From NCBI RefSeq assembly GCF_028736035.1, contig NZ_CP117866.1, positions 3,534,001-3,598,000 on the forward strand: a stretch of 64,000 bases of DNA, in the 5' to 3' direction. The notes beneath the pieces are model-generated. The model searched no databases and was not told where the DNA came from. It worked only from the letters and a program-made list of their open reading frames with translations. Both the position numbers and the translations under genes were made by a program. Positions within the stretch are counted from its first letter, which is position 1; the number at the start of each line of letters is the position of its first letter. The stretch is from Streptomyces sp. T12. GTDB taxonomy: Bacteria > Actinomycetota > Actinomycetes > Streptomycetales > Streptomycetaceae. Below, piece after piece: positions 34,494 to 45,100 of the stretch.

Positions 34494-35936
34494 ATGTCCC
34501 TACCCCGCCATGCCCTCCCGGAGCCCGAAGTGCTCCACAATGCCCCACCCGTGAGGAATGTCAGCCCCGCCGAGGTGGCCGCCCGTCTGCGAACGGCCCC
34601 CCGCCTGGCCGTCCTCGACGACGACCCCACCGGCACCCAGACCGTCAAGGACATCCCGGTCCTCACCACCTGGACCGTCGAGGACCTCCGCTGGGCCCTC
34701 CGCCAGAACAGCCCCGCCTTCTTCGTCCTCACCAACACCCGCAGCCTCTCCCCCCAGGACGCCGCCACCCGCAACCGCGAAGTGGCCCGCGCCCTGAACG
34801 AGGCCTCCCGGGCCGAGGAGATCCCGTACGTCATCGCCTCCCGCGGCGACTCCACCCTGCGCGGTCACTTCCCCCTCGAAACCGACGTCCTCACCGAGGA
34901 GTTGACGGCAGCAGGCGCCGCCCCCGACGGCGTCGTCCTGGTCCCCGCCTACATCGAGGCCGGACGCCTGACGGTCGACTCGACCCACTGGATGCGCACG
35001 CCGCAAGGCCTGCTCCCCGTCGGCGAGAGCGAGTTCGCGAGGGACGCCACCTTCGGCTACACCTCCTCCGCCCTCCCCGACTGGGTCGAGGAGAAGACCA
35101 AGGGCCGCACGCCCGCCGACAAGGTCCTGCGCATCACGCTCACCGACCTGCGCACCGGCGGCCCCGCCCACGTCGCCGCCCGCCTGGCCACCCTCCGCGA
35201 CGGGGCCACGGCCGTCGTGGACGCGGTCTGCGACGACGACCTACGCGTCCTGACCCTCGCCCTGGCCGAGGCCGAGGAGAACGGCACCCGTCTCCTGTAC
35301 CGAGTGGGCCCTTCCTTCGTCCGCGCCCGTGCGGGACAGCCCGCCCATCCCCCGCTCACCGCCGCCGAACTCCACCCCCTGCGCGCCCCCGACGCCCCGC
35401 ACGGCCTGATCGTCGTCGGCTCCCACGTCTCGCTCACCACCCGCCAGCTGAACCACCTCCGCGACTCCACCGGCGACCTGGCCGAACACGAACTCGACGT
35501 CGCCCAGCTCCTCGACCCCGCGGCCCGGGGCAGGCACATCCACGAGATCGCCGACAAGGCGGCGGCCTCCCTCGCGACGGCCGACACCGTCATCCGCACC
35601 ACCCGCACGGTCGTCACGGCCACCGACCCGGACGAGAGCCTGGCCATCTCCCGCAGCGTCTCCGCGGCCCTCGTCGAGACGGTCCGCCTGATCACGTCGG
35701 CCCGTCGCCCCGCGTTCGTCGTCGCGAAGGGCGGCATCACCTCCAGCGACACCGCGACCCACGGCCTGGAGATCCGCCGAGCCTGGGCCCGCGGCACCCT
35801 CCTCCCCGGCATCGTCTCCCTCTGGCAGCCCGTCGACGGTCCCGCAGCCGGCGTCCCCTACATCGTGTTCGCCGGCAACGTCGGCGGCGAGGCGGCCCTC
35901 GCCGACGCCCTGGCCCTGCTGAGGAGCGCCGCCTGA
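34494..35936 (+). CDS. Four-carbon acid sugar kinase (DUF1537/OtnK-DtnK-LtnK type)
   Basis: A 480-residue kinase of the four-carbon acid sugar kinase family. The N-terminal part has LAVLDDDPTGTQTVKD (DDDPTG motif) and ASRGDSTLRGHFPLE (SRGDST...H motif). The C-terminal ATP-binding part has VAKGGITSSDTATHGL and IVFAGNVGGEAAL. It starts at ATG 34494 after CAGGAACC and overlaps the aldolase gene by one base. Known members phosphorylate 2-oxo-tetronates, threonate or erythronate derivatives. Exact substrate specificity needs its neighbours, which here include an aldolase. Confidence 0.9.
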   Translation: MSLPRHALPEPEVLHNAPPVRNVSPAEVAARLRTAPRLAVLDDDPTGTQTVKDIPVLTTWTVEDLRWALRQNSPAFFVLTNTRSLSPQDAATRNREVARALNEASRAEEIPYVIASRGDSTLRGHFPLETDVLTEELTAAGAAPDGVVLVPAYIEAGRLTVDSTHWMRTPQGLLPVGESEFARDATFGYTSSALPDWVEEKTKGRTPADKVLRITLTDLRTGGPAHVAARLATLRDGATAVVDAVCDDDLRVLTLALAEAEENGTRLLYRVGPSFVRARAGQPAHPPLTAAELHPLRAPDAPHGLIVVGSHVSLTTRQLNHLRDSTGDLAEHELDVAQLLDPAARGRHIHEIADKAAASLATADTVIRTTRTVVTATDPDESLAISRSVSAALVETVRLITSARRPAFVVAKGGITSSDTATHGLEIRRAWARGTLLPGIVSLWQPVDGPAAGVPYIVFAGNVGGEAALADALALLRSAA

Positions 35937-36787
35937 TGCTGCTCACCGGACCCGAGGGCCTGAAGGCCCTGACCACGGCCTACGAAACCGGCCGCGCCCT
36001 TCCCGGATTCGTGGCGTACAACCTGGAGACCGTCCAGGGCATAGTCGCGGCGGCGGAGGCGAACCCCGCCCACCCCGTAGTGCTCCAGGCAGGCTCAAGC
36101 CCCTTCAAACACGCGGGCCGCGAACCGCTCATGCGCCTGGCCCTGGACGCGGCGGCCGACTCCCACGCCGCCCTGGGCGTCCACCTGGACCACAGCCGCG
36201 ACCTGGACGAGATCACGGCCTGTCTGAAGGCCGGCTATACGTCCGTCATGGTCGACGGCTCCCACCTCCCCTTCGCCGAGAACATCGCCCTGACCAGGGA
36301 GGCGGTCCGTCGAGCTCGCGACCATGGCGCCTGGGTGGAGGCCGAGCTGGGCGCCCTCGCGGGAGACGAGGACGTGTCGACCGACGCCGACGCGGCCACG
36401 GCGGCGATGACGGACCCGGCTCAGGCCGCCGAGTTCGTGACGGAAACGGGCGTGGACGCACTGGCAGTGGCGGTGGGCAACGTCCATGGCTTCACGGCCA
36501 CGCCAGTACGCCTCGACCTGGACCGCCTGTCGGCCATCCACCTCGCCGTCCCCGTCCCTCTGGTCCTCCACGGCGCCAGCGGCCTCCCCGAACACCAGCT
36601 CCTCGGTGCCCTGACCCGAGGCGTCGCCAAGATCAACGTCAACGCCGAACTGCGCCGCGCCTATCTGCAGGCGGTGAGCGCCGAACTCCCCACGGCACTC
36701 CCCGGTTCGGACGTGGTGAGCCTCTGGTCGGCAGGCCGGAACGCGGTCGCAGCCGCGGCCTCCCGAATCATCGGGCAACTCACCTAG
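35936..36787 (+). CDS. Class II (zinc) ketose-bisphosphate aldolase family protein
   Basis: A 283-residue fructose-bisphosphate aldolase class II / GatY-like protein. Zinc-site regions are HLDHSRDLDEI (HxDH), AELGALAGDED, VAVGNVHG and VLHGASGLP; KINVNAELR follows. It starts on the last base of the kinase stop codon (TGATG), so expression is tightly coupled. It should cleave or decarboxylatively process a phosphorylated keto-acid intermediate formed by the kinase. It is not the OtnC (class II aldolase/adducin) enzyme of described tetronate pathways. Confidence 0.88.
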   Translation: MLLTGPEGLKALTTAYETGRALPGFVAYNLETVQGIVAAAEANPAHPVVLQAGSSPFKHAGREPLMRLALDAAADSHAALGVHLDHSRDLDEITACLKAGYTSVMVDGSHLPFAENIALTREAVRRARDHGAWVEAELGALAGDEDVSTDADAATAAMTDPAQAAEFVTETGVDALAVAVGNVHGFTATPVRLDLDRLSAIHLAVPVPLVLHGASGLPEHQLLGALTRGVAKINVNAELRRAYLQAVSAELPTALPGSDVVSLWSAGRNAVAAAASRIIGQLT

Positions 36788-36871
36788 CCCCCGAAGAGCC
36801 CCCCTCCCGACTCCGGCCTCCCCACCGGACACCGGACACACTCCACCGCTCCCCAGAAAGGCCTCCACCCC

Positions 36872-37822
36872 ATGCACCCCCGTCCCCGCACCGCAGTGAT
36901 CGGTCTGGGCGCCATGGGCCTCCCCATGGCCACCCGCCTGGCCACCCACCTCCCCGTCACCGCCTTCGACGTGGCCGAGGACCGCCTCGCCCGGCTCACC
37001 GCCGTCGGCGGCGCCACGGCCCCCACCCCGGCCGACGCCGCCCGCGACGCCGACGTCGTCCTGCTCGCCGTACGCGACCAGGCACAGGTGGACGCCGCCC
37101 TCTTCAGCAAGGGCGGCGCCGCCGAAACCCTCCGCCCCGGCAGCACGGTCATCCTCACCAGCACCGTCGGCCCGGACGCAGCCCGCGCCACGGCCGCCCG
37201 CCTCGCGGAGCAGGGTGTCCTCACCGTCGACGCCCCCGTCAGCGGCGGCCCCGTCCGGGCCGGCAACGGCGACCTGCTGATCGTCGTGGGCGCGGACGAC
37301 AAGGCGCTCGACCTGGCCCGCCCGGTCCTGGACCTGCTGGCCTCCACCCTCACGGTCGTAGGGGAGAACCCCGGCGACGGCCAGTCCCTCAAGGCGATCA
37401 ACCAGCTCCTCGCCGGCGTCCACATCGCCGCCGCGGCGGAGGCCGTAGCGCTGGCCCGGGGCCTCGGCCTCGACCCGCGAACGGTCGTGGACAGCCTGCG
37501 CCACGGGGCCGCGGGGTCCTTCATGTTCGGCGACCGCGGCCCGCGCATGGTCGAGACGTACGAGAGTGACGTCGCCCCCGAGGTGAAGTCCCGCCTGGAC
37601 ATCTTCGTGAAGGACATGGGCATCGTCACCGCCATCGCGAAGGACGCCCACGTCCCCGTCCCCCTCGCCTCCGCCGCCCAGCAGCTCTACCTCCTCGGCG
37701 AGGCCGCCGGACTGGCCGCCCAGGACGACTCCTCGGTCGTGACCGTCCTGTCCCCGAAGCCCACCACTGCCCTGTCCCCGAAGTCCACCACCGTCAACTC
37801 CTCGGCGGGAGGCCCCCGATGA
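36872..37822 (+). CDS. NAD-binding 2-hydroxy-acid dehydrogenase (beta-HAD; LtnD/GarR-like)
   Basis: A 316-residue beta-hydroxyacid dehydrogenase. It has the Rossmann motif VIGLGAMGLPMATRL, VDAPVSGGPVRAGNG (substrate-binding motif) and the catalytic lysine region SLKAINQLLAG. Members include L-threonate 2-dehydrogenase and tartronate semialdehyde reductase. In this operon it probably oxidises a four-carbon acid before phosphorylation. The Thr/Ser/Pro-rich C-terminal tail contains a short duplication (SPKPTTALSPKSTT) and overlaps the permease start by 4 bases. Confidence 0.9.
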   Translation: MHPRPRTAVIGLGAMGLPMATRLATHLPVTAFDVAEDRLARLTAVGGATAPTPADAARDADVVLLAVRDQAQVDAALFSKGGAAETLRPGSTVILTSTVGPDAARATAARLAEQGVLTVDAPVSGGPVRAGNGDLLIVVGADDKALDLARPVLDLLASTLTVVGENPGDGQSLKAINQLLAGVHIAAAAEAVALARGLGLDPRTVVDSLRHGAAGSFMFGDRGPRMVETYESDVAPEVKSRLDIFVKDMGIVTAIAKDAHVPVPLASAAQQLYLLGEAAGLAAQDDSSVVTVLSPKPTTALSPKSTTVNSSAGGPR

Positions 37823-39261
37823 GCCACTCCACCCTGCTCCTCATAGCCGCGGCAGGCGTCGCCACCCTCCTGCTCCTCATCCTGCGCGCCAAGGTCCAGC
37901 CGTTCGTCGCCCTGGTCGTCGTGTCCATCGGCGTCGCCCTCGCCGCCGGCGTCCCGGCCGCCGACCTGGTGAAGACCATCGAGGAGGGCATGGGCTCCAC
38001 CCTCGGCCACATCGCCACGATCATCGCCCTGGGCGCCATGATCGGCCGGATCATCGAACTCTCCGGCGGCGCCGCGTCGTTCGCGCACTCCCTCATCGAC
38101 CGCTTCGGCTCCAAGCGCACCCCGCTCGCGCTCACCGTCGCCGGCTTCGTCCTCGGCATCCCGGTCTTCTTCGAGGTCGGCCTGATCATCCTGATGCCGA
38201 TCGCGTACGGCGTCGCGCGCGCCTCCCGCAAGCCGCTCCTCGTCTACGCCCTCCCGATGGGCGCGGCCATGCTCACCGTGCACGCCTTCCTGCCGCCGCA
38301 CCCCGGCGCGGTCGCCGTCACCCAGGCCATCGGCGCCGACCAGGGCCTGGTCCTCCTCCTGGGCATCCCGGTCACCGCGCTCGTGGTCCTGCTCGGCTAC
38401 CTGATCTCCCGCCGTATGACCCGCCGCGAGTACCCGATGGACCCGGCCGTGTGCGCGGAGGTCTACGGCGAGGAGCCCGCCGCCCCCGAGGCGTCCTCGG
38501 CTCCCTCCGTTCCTGCGGCAGACGACGGCCACGGCACCGCCGTACTCACCAAGCCCGCGCGGACGACGACCACGGACCCGGCGCTGCGCCCGCCCTCCTT
38601 CGGCATGGTCCTCGCCCTGATCGTCACCCCGATCCTGCTGATCCTGGCCGGCACCCTCAGTCAGAACCTCCTCACCGAAGGCTCGACCTTCCGCGCCGTC
38701 CTCACCGTTCTCGGCGCCCCGATGGTCGCCCTGCTCATCGACGTGGCGCTGTGCGCCTGGCTCCTCGGTGCCCGCCGCGGCTGGGACCGCACGCACATCG
38801 CGAACGTGATGGGCTCGGCCCTCCCCTCCGTCGCGATGGTGATCCTCGTGGCGGGCGCGGGCGGCGTCTTCGGCAAGGTGCTGGTGGCGAGCGGCATCGG
38901 CGACGCGATCGCCGACGTACTGGACAGGACCGGTCTCCCGGCGCTCCTCCTGGCCTTTCTGACGGCGCTGGCCCTGCGCGCCGCCCAGGGCTCGACGACG
39001 GTGGCCCTGATCACGACGGCGGGCATCCTCACGCCGCTGCTCCAGCGCGCGGACCTGTCGACCGCCCAGCTCTCCCTGGTCGCGCTGGCGATGGGCGCGG
39101 GCGGGCTGGCCGTGTCGCACATCAACGACGCGGGCTACTGGATGTTCACCAAGCTGGCCGGCCTCGACGTGGCGAGCGGCCTGCGCACCTGGACGGTCCT
39201 GACGACCACGATGGGTGTCATCGGCTTCGGCCTGACGGCCGCGCTGTGGCCCCTGGTGTGA
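37819..39261 (+). CDS. GntP-family gluconate/sugar-acid permease
   Basis: A 480-residue membrane protein with about 12 helices. GntP-type segments are GMGSTLGHIATIIALGAMIG, GIPVFFEVGLIILMPI, LPPHPGAVAV and AHINDAGYW-like SHINDAGYWMF. A charged cytoplasmic loop of about 60 residues (about 205-260) is longer than usual. It is a proton symporter for gluconate-like acids and would import the substrate of the kinase/dehydrogenase operon, where it is the last gene. Confidence 0.92.
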   Translation: MSHSTLLLIAAAGVATLLLLILRAKVQPFVALVVVSIGVALAAGVPAADLVKTIEEGMGSTLGHIATIIALGAMIGRIIELSGGAASFAHSLIDRFGSKRTPLALTVAGFVLGIPVFFEVGLIILMPIAYGVARASRKPLLVYALPMGAAMLTVHAFLPPHPGAVAVTQAIGADQGLVLLLGIPVTALVVLLGYLISRRMTRREYPMDPAVCAEVYGEEPAAPEASSAPSVPAADDGHGTAVLTKPARTTTTDPALRPPSFGMVLALIVTPILLILAGTLSQNLLTEGSTFRAVLTVLGAPMVALLIDVALCAWLLGARRGWDRTHIANVMGSALPSVAMVILVAGAGGVFGKVLVASGIGDAIADVLDRTGLPALLLAFLTALALRAAQGSTTVALITTAGILTPLLQRADLSTAQLSLVALAMGAGGLAVSHINDAGYWMFTKLAGLDVASGLRTWTVLTTTMGVIGFGLTAALWPLV

Positions 39262-39267
39262 CCGGCG

Positions 39268-39936
39268 TCAGCGCACGCTGACGTCCAACGCCCCAAGTCC
39301 CGCACGCCGTACGGCAATCGACCCGTACGGCGTGCGCAGCCGTAGCCACGCACCGGACGAGAGCAACGCCAGATCCCCGGTGCCCCGCAGGAACCCCAGC
39401 GACTGGGCGGCGTGCACCGCCCGCACCGGCAGCTGCGTGTCTCCGACGGTCCGGGACCAGATCTCCCGCCCGATCCGGTCGAGTTCGCCGCGCGTACGCC
39501 GCTCGGACTCCAACTCCTGGGTACGGGACCGGAATTCGGTGATGCCTGCGCCGACCATCGCCAGCAGCTCGTCCGGCGCGGGCAGCCCCGGCACCGGCAG
39601 CCAGCCTCCGCGCGGCGGAAGCACCCCGGCCCAGGGCGGACCGGTGACGGCCGCCGGAACGACAGCCGTGGCAGCCGCCTCGTCGACGGACTCCAGCAGC
39701 TCGCCCGCGGACACGGTCACGTCCAGCGTGACGTCGAGCCCGTTCTCGTACGGCTTCGCCAGCCGTACCGCACGGATCGCCAGTACCTCGAAGGACGGCG
39801 GCCGCCCGAAGACGGCGAGCGCGGTGCCGGCCGCCTGCAGGCGCACCGCGGCTGAACGGTCGTAGTGGAGCAGCCGGGAGAGGAAGGCCGCGAGGTCCGC
39901 CGCCTCCCCCTCGTCGGCGAGGTGGAGCACCGTCAT
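39268..39936 (-). CDS. Conserved hypothetical protein downstream of a thioesterase gene
   Basis: A 222-residue soluble protein starting MTVLHLADEGEAADLAAFL at ATG 39936, overlapping the thioesterase stop by 4 bases. It is rich in Arg, Ala and Val, with a middle Pro/Gly segment (VLPPRGGWLPVPG) and a helical region (EFRSRTQELESERRTRGELD). No catalytic motif is recognisable. Coupling to the acyl-CoA thioesterase gene is the only functional hint. Confidence 0.8.
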   Translation of the reverse strand: MTVLHLADEGEAADLAAFLSRLLHYDRSAAVRLQAAGTALAVFGRPPSFEVLAIRAVRLAKPYENGLDVTLDVTVSAGELLESVDEAAATAVVPAAVTGPPWAGVLPPRGGWLPVPGLPAPDELLAMVGAGITEFRSRTQELESERRTRGELDRIGREIWSRTVGDTQLPVRAVHAAQSLGFLRGTGDLALLSSGAWLRLRTPYGSIAVRRAGLGALDVSVR

Positions 39937-40352
39937 GCGGCGACGGCCTCCGCCTCGTCGGCCGCGTCATCCATGTACTCCCGGAGGAACTCCTTCTCCT
40001 CCGCGGTGATCCGGCGCGGCCGTTCCGCCTCGAAGTCGAACGGCACGACCACCGTCGAGGCCCGGACGTAGACCACGTCGTCGTCCTTCACCTCGCAGGT
40101 GATGGTGAAGGACGCCGCCCTGATCTCGGTGATCCACAGCTCTATGTCCACCGGGTGGTGCCGGTGCACGAGCTGCCGCTTGTAGTCGATCTCGTGGCGC
40201 GCCACCACCGACCCCTGCTTGAAGTCCTTCTCCGGACGGAACAGGAAGTCGATACGGGCTTCCTCCAGGTAGCGGACGAAGACCGCGTTGTTGACGTGTC
40301 CGTACGCGTCCATGTCGGACCAGCGCAGGGGGCAGCGGTAGATGTGGCGCAA
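39933..40352 (-). CDS. Acyl-CoA thioesterase, 4HBT hot-dog fold
   Basis: A 139-residue hot-dog-fold protein with the 4-hydroxybenzoyl-CoA thioesterase motif WSDMDAYGHVNNAVFVRYLEEAR; the Asp is the catalytic residue in this family. The start is unusual: an in-frame stop lies two codons upstream, and the only start that keeps the conserved N-terminus is TTG at 40352. It begins seven bases after the ettA stop. Substrate acyl group unknown. Confidence 0.88.
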   Translation of the reverse strand: MRHIYRCPLRWSDMDAYGHVNNAVFVRYLEEARIDFLFRPEKDFKQGSVVARHEIDYKRQLVHRHHPVDIELWITEIRAASFTITCEVKDDDVVYVRASTVVVPFDFEAERPRRITAEEKEFLREYMDDAADEAEAVAA

Positions 40353-40358
40353 GATCGA

Positions 40359-42023
<1,665 letters not shown>

Positions 42024-42265
42024 GAGAAACCGTCCGGCAGCTTGAAATCAGGCAGTGGGCAGATACACCCCATCTTGCCCGACCGCCACCCCTGGGGGGA
42101 AACGCGTATACCGCAGGGGCTCTGACCTGGCGTTTCGCGGATGGCGCCGGAGACTCGCCTGTCACTGCCGGTCGCCGCCGGTCGGGCACGGGCACCCTCG
42201 CACCGCCCACGGACGGCCCAGCCCGAGGGTGCCGCTCCCCCACCGCGCCGGGCTATCGTGCCGCC

Positions 42266-42778
42266 GTGACCAGCGCACCGGAGCGCCCTCTCCTCTTCCT
42301 CGACGTCGATGGCCCACTGATCCCGTTCGGGTCACCGTCCGGTCACCCGCAGGTCGCCACTGCCGCCGCGGCGGCGCCTGCCGATCAAGGGAACCCACTG
42401 CTGACCCGGCTTGACCCAGGGATCGGGGCGCGCCTCATGGCCTTGGGCTGCCCTCTCGTATGGGCGACCACCTGGATGGACGAGGCGAACGAGGCCGTGG
42501 CCCCACGCATCGGCCTACCGCCACTGCCCGTGGTGGAGTGGCTGGACACCGGTGCCGCGGAAGGCCCGCGGGGCCTGCACTGGAAGACCCGCTCCCTGGT
42601 CGAGTGGGCCAACGGCCGGCCATTCATCTGGGTCGACGACGAGATCAGCGGCACGGATCGTCAGTGGGTCGCCGGCAGCCACCCAGGGCCGTCACTTCTC
42701 CACCGCGTCGACCCGGTCAAGGGCCTCACCGAAGCCGACTTCACAACGCTCGCCACTTGGCTCTGCACAGTTCCGTAG
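42266..42778 (+). CDS. HAD-like hypothetical protein
   Basis: A 170-residue protein from GTG 42266 (MTSAPERPLLFLDVDGPLIP). The N-terminal LFLDVDGPL matches the DxDG motif of haloacid dehalogenase-like hydrolases. WATTWMDEANE and FIWVDDEISGTDRQW resemble the short HAD group found in Streptomyces. The longer in-frame extension upstream crosses the ettA promoter and is unlikely. It may be a phosphatase; substrate unknown. Confidence 0.8.
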   Translation: MTSAPERPLLFLDVDGPLIPFGSPSGHPQVATAAAAAPADQGNPLLTRLDPGIGARLMALGCPLVWATTWMDEANEAVAPRIGLPPLPVVEWLDTGAAEGPRGLHWKTRSLVEWANGRPFIWVDDEISGTDRQWVAGSHPGPSLLHRVDPVKGLTEADFTTLATWLCTVP

Positions 42779-42779
42779 G

Positions 42780-42930
42780 ACCGAGACGCGAGCATTCACC
42801 GCCCTGCCATCCGCCAGGAACTCGCACGTCGTCCGCGCGCACAGCTCGCCCTCGGTGATCCCGAGCCGCGTCGCGGTGTCCGCGGGCGCCTGCCGCTCGG
42901 CACGAAGCGAATGTCGGCAGGCGCTCGCGC
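42780..42930 (-). pseudogene. Remnant of a GntR-family UTRA domain
   Basis: On the minus strand a frame reads ADTATRLGITEGELCARTTC followed by EFLADGRAV, like the UTRA ligand domain of HutC-type GntR regulators. No start, DNA-binding domain or rest of the domain is present; the fragment is only about 45 codons and runs into the end of the HAD-like gene. It is read as a decayed gene, identified by pattern only. Confidence 0.4.
42886..42924. terminator. Hairpin terminator
   Basis: GCGCCTGCCG (42886-42895) pairs with CGGCAGGCGC (42915-42924), between the HAD-like gene and the convergent surface-protein gene. Confidence 0.7.
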
Positions 42931-42943
42931 TTGCGTCGGGCGC

Positions 42944-44362
42944 TCAGTCCTGCGTCCGCGCTTCCTTCTTCCGTACGAAGACCAGGGCCGCGCCGCCGAT
43001 CAGGACCAGGCCGATGGCGAGGCCCGTGATCAGGGGGGTCATGGCGGAGCCGCCGGTCGCGGCGAGGTTGGTGTCGTCGGATGTGGTGCCGACCGTGGCG
43101 GGGCTCGGCTCGCTGACGGTCTGGGTGACGGCGCCTGCCTGGTCGGCCTCGGTCGCCTGCGTCATGCAGTCCAGCACGCCGGTGAAGCGCTGCTCGAAGC
43201 GGGCCGGGCCCTGGATGGTGAAGTCGTAGGCCTGGTCCTCCTGGAGCGGGATCGTCACCGTCCGCGACTCGCCCGCCGGGATGCTGTACTCGATCCCGAG
43301 CAGCTCGAAGGTGAAGGCCGCGTCGCCCTTGTTGGCCGCGGTGATGTCGACACCGCCCTTGTCGCAGTTCTCCGCCGCCGACAGTGCGGGTATGGCACCG
43401 GTCCCCGCCCAGGTCGCGCTCGCCGTCGCCGAGACGGTCGACTCGCTGGAGCCGGCCAGGATCTGCGTCTGGCTGCGGCTCTCGGCGGCGAAGGCCCGCC
43501 CCACCGGCACGGTCGTCGAGGCCTGCACGGACAGCTCGGCCTGGCCGGCCGCGGCCTTCTCGGGCACCTCGAAGAACACCTGAGCGCCGTCGGCCGCGGA
43601 GGTGACGGCCTTGCCGTCCTTGTCCACGATCCGCACCCCGCTGGTGGCGGCGTCCGCGGGCGGCGTCACCGTCACGCTGCCGGCGTTGGTGTGCACCGTC
43701 ACCGGACCGAGCCGCTCACCGGGGTGGCCGGAGACCGCGGGCGGGTCGAGCGTCAGCGACGCCTGGGGTTCGGCCACCGAGCGTGCGCTGTGCTCCAGGT
43801 AGTCCGCGAGCTTCTCGGCCTGCGGGTCGACGGCGTCGACGGCCACGCCGTCCGAGTAGCGCCAGATGGCCACCTGGGTGCCGGCCGCCGCGTCCTGCTC
43901 GGTGAGGCCGCCCTCGACGCCCGCCTTGCCGGCGAGTGCCGCGAGGTCGTTCACCTGCGGGTAGGAGTTCTGCAGGATCCAGCGGATCTTGCCCGCGTCC
44001 TTGTTGGCGCCCAGCGAGGTGCCGTTCCAGGGCGTCTCGTGGTACTTGGCGTCGCGCTGCGTGGGGTTGTGGATGTCGACGCAGTACGTCTGCAGGGTGC
44101 CGCCGCCGTCGACGGACATCTCGAACAGGCCGGCCGAGATCTCCTGGTCGCCGGAGTCGGCGTGGACGACCGCCGCGCCGTATGTCTTCAGGCCGCCTAT
44201 GGTGGCGGTCGCCCCGCCCTGGCTCCGCTCCGTCCCGTCGGCCGCGGCCGTGCCCGCGCCGGCCATCACCGAGGCGGCGACGAGCCCGGACACCAGGGTC
44301 GCCGCGGCGAGGCGGGCTGCCCCTCGTCCGCGCACCGACAGCGCGGAGAACGCAGAAAACAC
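42944..44362 (-). CDS. Thioester-domain surface protein with LAATG sorting signal
   Basis: A 472-residue secreted protein. GTG 44362 follows GGGGAA. A signal peptide ends near GAGTAAA (about residue 41). The thioester domain has Cys94 in TYCVDIHN and Gln163 in GTQVAIWRY, the pair expected to form an internal Cys-Gln thioester for covalent adhesion. Ig-like repeats follow. The C-terminus carries LAATGGSA, a hydrophobic helix and RKKEAR, the class E sortase signal of Streptomyces. It is probably anchored to the cell wall of aerial or vegetative hyphae; its target surface is unknown. Confidence 0.9.
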   Translation of the reverse strand: MFSAFSALSVRGRGAARLAAATLVSGLVAASVMAGAGTAAADGTERSQGGATATIGGLKTYGAAVVHADSGDQEISAGLFEMSVDGGGTLQTYCVDIHNPTQRDAKYHETPWNGTSLGANKDAGKIRWILQNSYPQVNDLAALAGKAGVEGGLTEQDAAAGTQVAIWRYSDGVAVDAVDPQAEKLADYLEHSARSVAEPQASLTLDPPAVSGHPGERLGPVTVHTNAGSVTVTPPADAATSGVRIVDKDGKAVTSAADGAQVFFEVPEKAAAGQAELSVQASTTVPVGRAFAAESRSQTQILAGSSESTVSATASATWAGTGAIPALSAAENCDKGGVDITAANKGDAAFTFELLGIEYSIPAGESRTVTIPLQEDQAYDFTIQGPARFEQRFTGVLDCMTQATEADQAGAVTQTVSEPSPATVGTTSDDTNLAATGGSAMTPLITGLAIGLVLIGGAALVFVRKKEARTQD

Positions 44363-44540
44363 AGAATTCCCCTTCGAGCAGGACCCGTTGACGTGGGGGA
44401 TGAGGTCCCACCAGCAGAATCAGAAGCCCCGAGAGCTATGTCCGGCATCCTAGGGACGCGCCGCACCACGCTTCCCTGTGATCCCGTCGGAGGGCCGATC
44501 CGACTCGGAATCGTTATCGCCAAGATCCGTTGCGAGCAGG

Positions 44541-44590
44541 GCTTATCGACAAATCCACCGGGGTGGTTCGGAACGCATTCGTCGATAAGC
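44541..44590. terminator. Two-tier hairpin downstream of ssbB
   Basis: GCTTATCGAC (44541-44550) pairs with GTCGATAAGC (44581-44590). Inside, CCACC pairs with GGTGG. It lies beyond the ssbB stop and upstream of the surface-protein gene. Confidence 0.65.
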
Positions 44591-44635
44591 CGCAGTTCGG
44601 TCAGCTCCGGTGTCGGCGGCGGCGAGTGACTGACG

Positions 44636-45100
44636 TCACGTCACCGCCGCTGGTTCCGGGGCCTGTTGGGCTTCGCTCTCCGCGGGTTGCGTCTCCCAGT
44701 TGGGCTCGGGGCGGTCCGGTGCGGCGGTGGCTCCCGCCTCCGGCCTCGGGGTGCGCCGGAAGGCCGACGTGCCGCGGGCGAGGTCGTGGCCGATAGCCAC
44801 CGCGTCGATGTCGGCCGAGGTCCAGCTCTGGCCCTCGCGCACGTCCGAACGCACCTTCAGCCGACCCTGCACCACGACGGGATCGCCCACGTTCAGCGAC
44901 CCGGCGGCGTTCGTGGCGAGCTGCCGATTGGCCCACACGGTGAAGAAGTTGGTGTGCCCGTCGGTCCACTCGTTCTTCCCGCGGTCCAGGTAGCGCGCGG
45001 TCACCGCCAGCCGGAAGCGCGCGGACGGTCCCGTCGCCAGTTCCCGGTACACGGGCTGCGTCGCCACGTTGCCCACCGCGCAGATGGTCGTCTCGTTCAT
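44636..45100 (-). CDS. ssbB: Single-stranded DNA-binding protein, SsbB paralogue
   Basis: A 154-residue OB-fold protein starting MNETTICAVGNVATQP at ATG 45100, with GGAGGGG upstream. NFFTVWANRQLATNAAGSL and GDPVVVQGRLKVRSD are SSB hallmarks. The C-terminal tail (EAQQAPEPAAVT) lacks the acidic DDDIPF tip of the main SsbA, as for SsbB of Streptomyces, which supports chromosome segregation during sporulation. It is next to the dynamin pair that acts in sporulation septation. Confidence 0.92.
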   Translation of the reverse strand: MNETTICAVGNVATQPVYRELATGPSARFRLAVTARYLDRGKNEWTDGHTNFFTVWANRQLATNAAGSLNVGDPVVVQGRLKVRSDVREGQSWTSADIDAVAIGHDLARGTSAFRRTPRPEAGATAAPDRPEPNWETQPAESEAQQAPEPAAVT

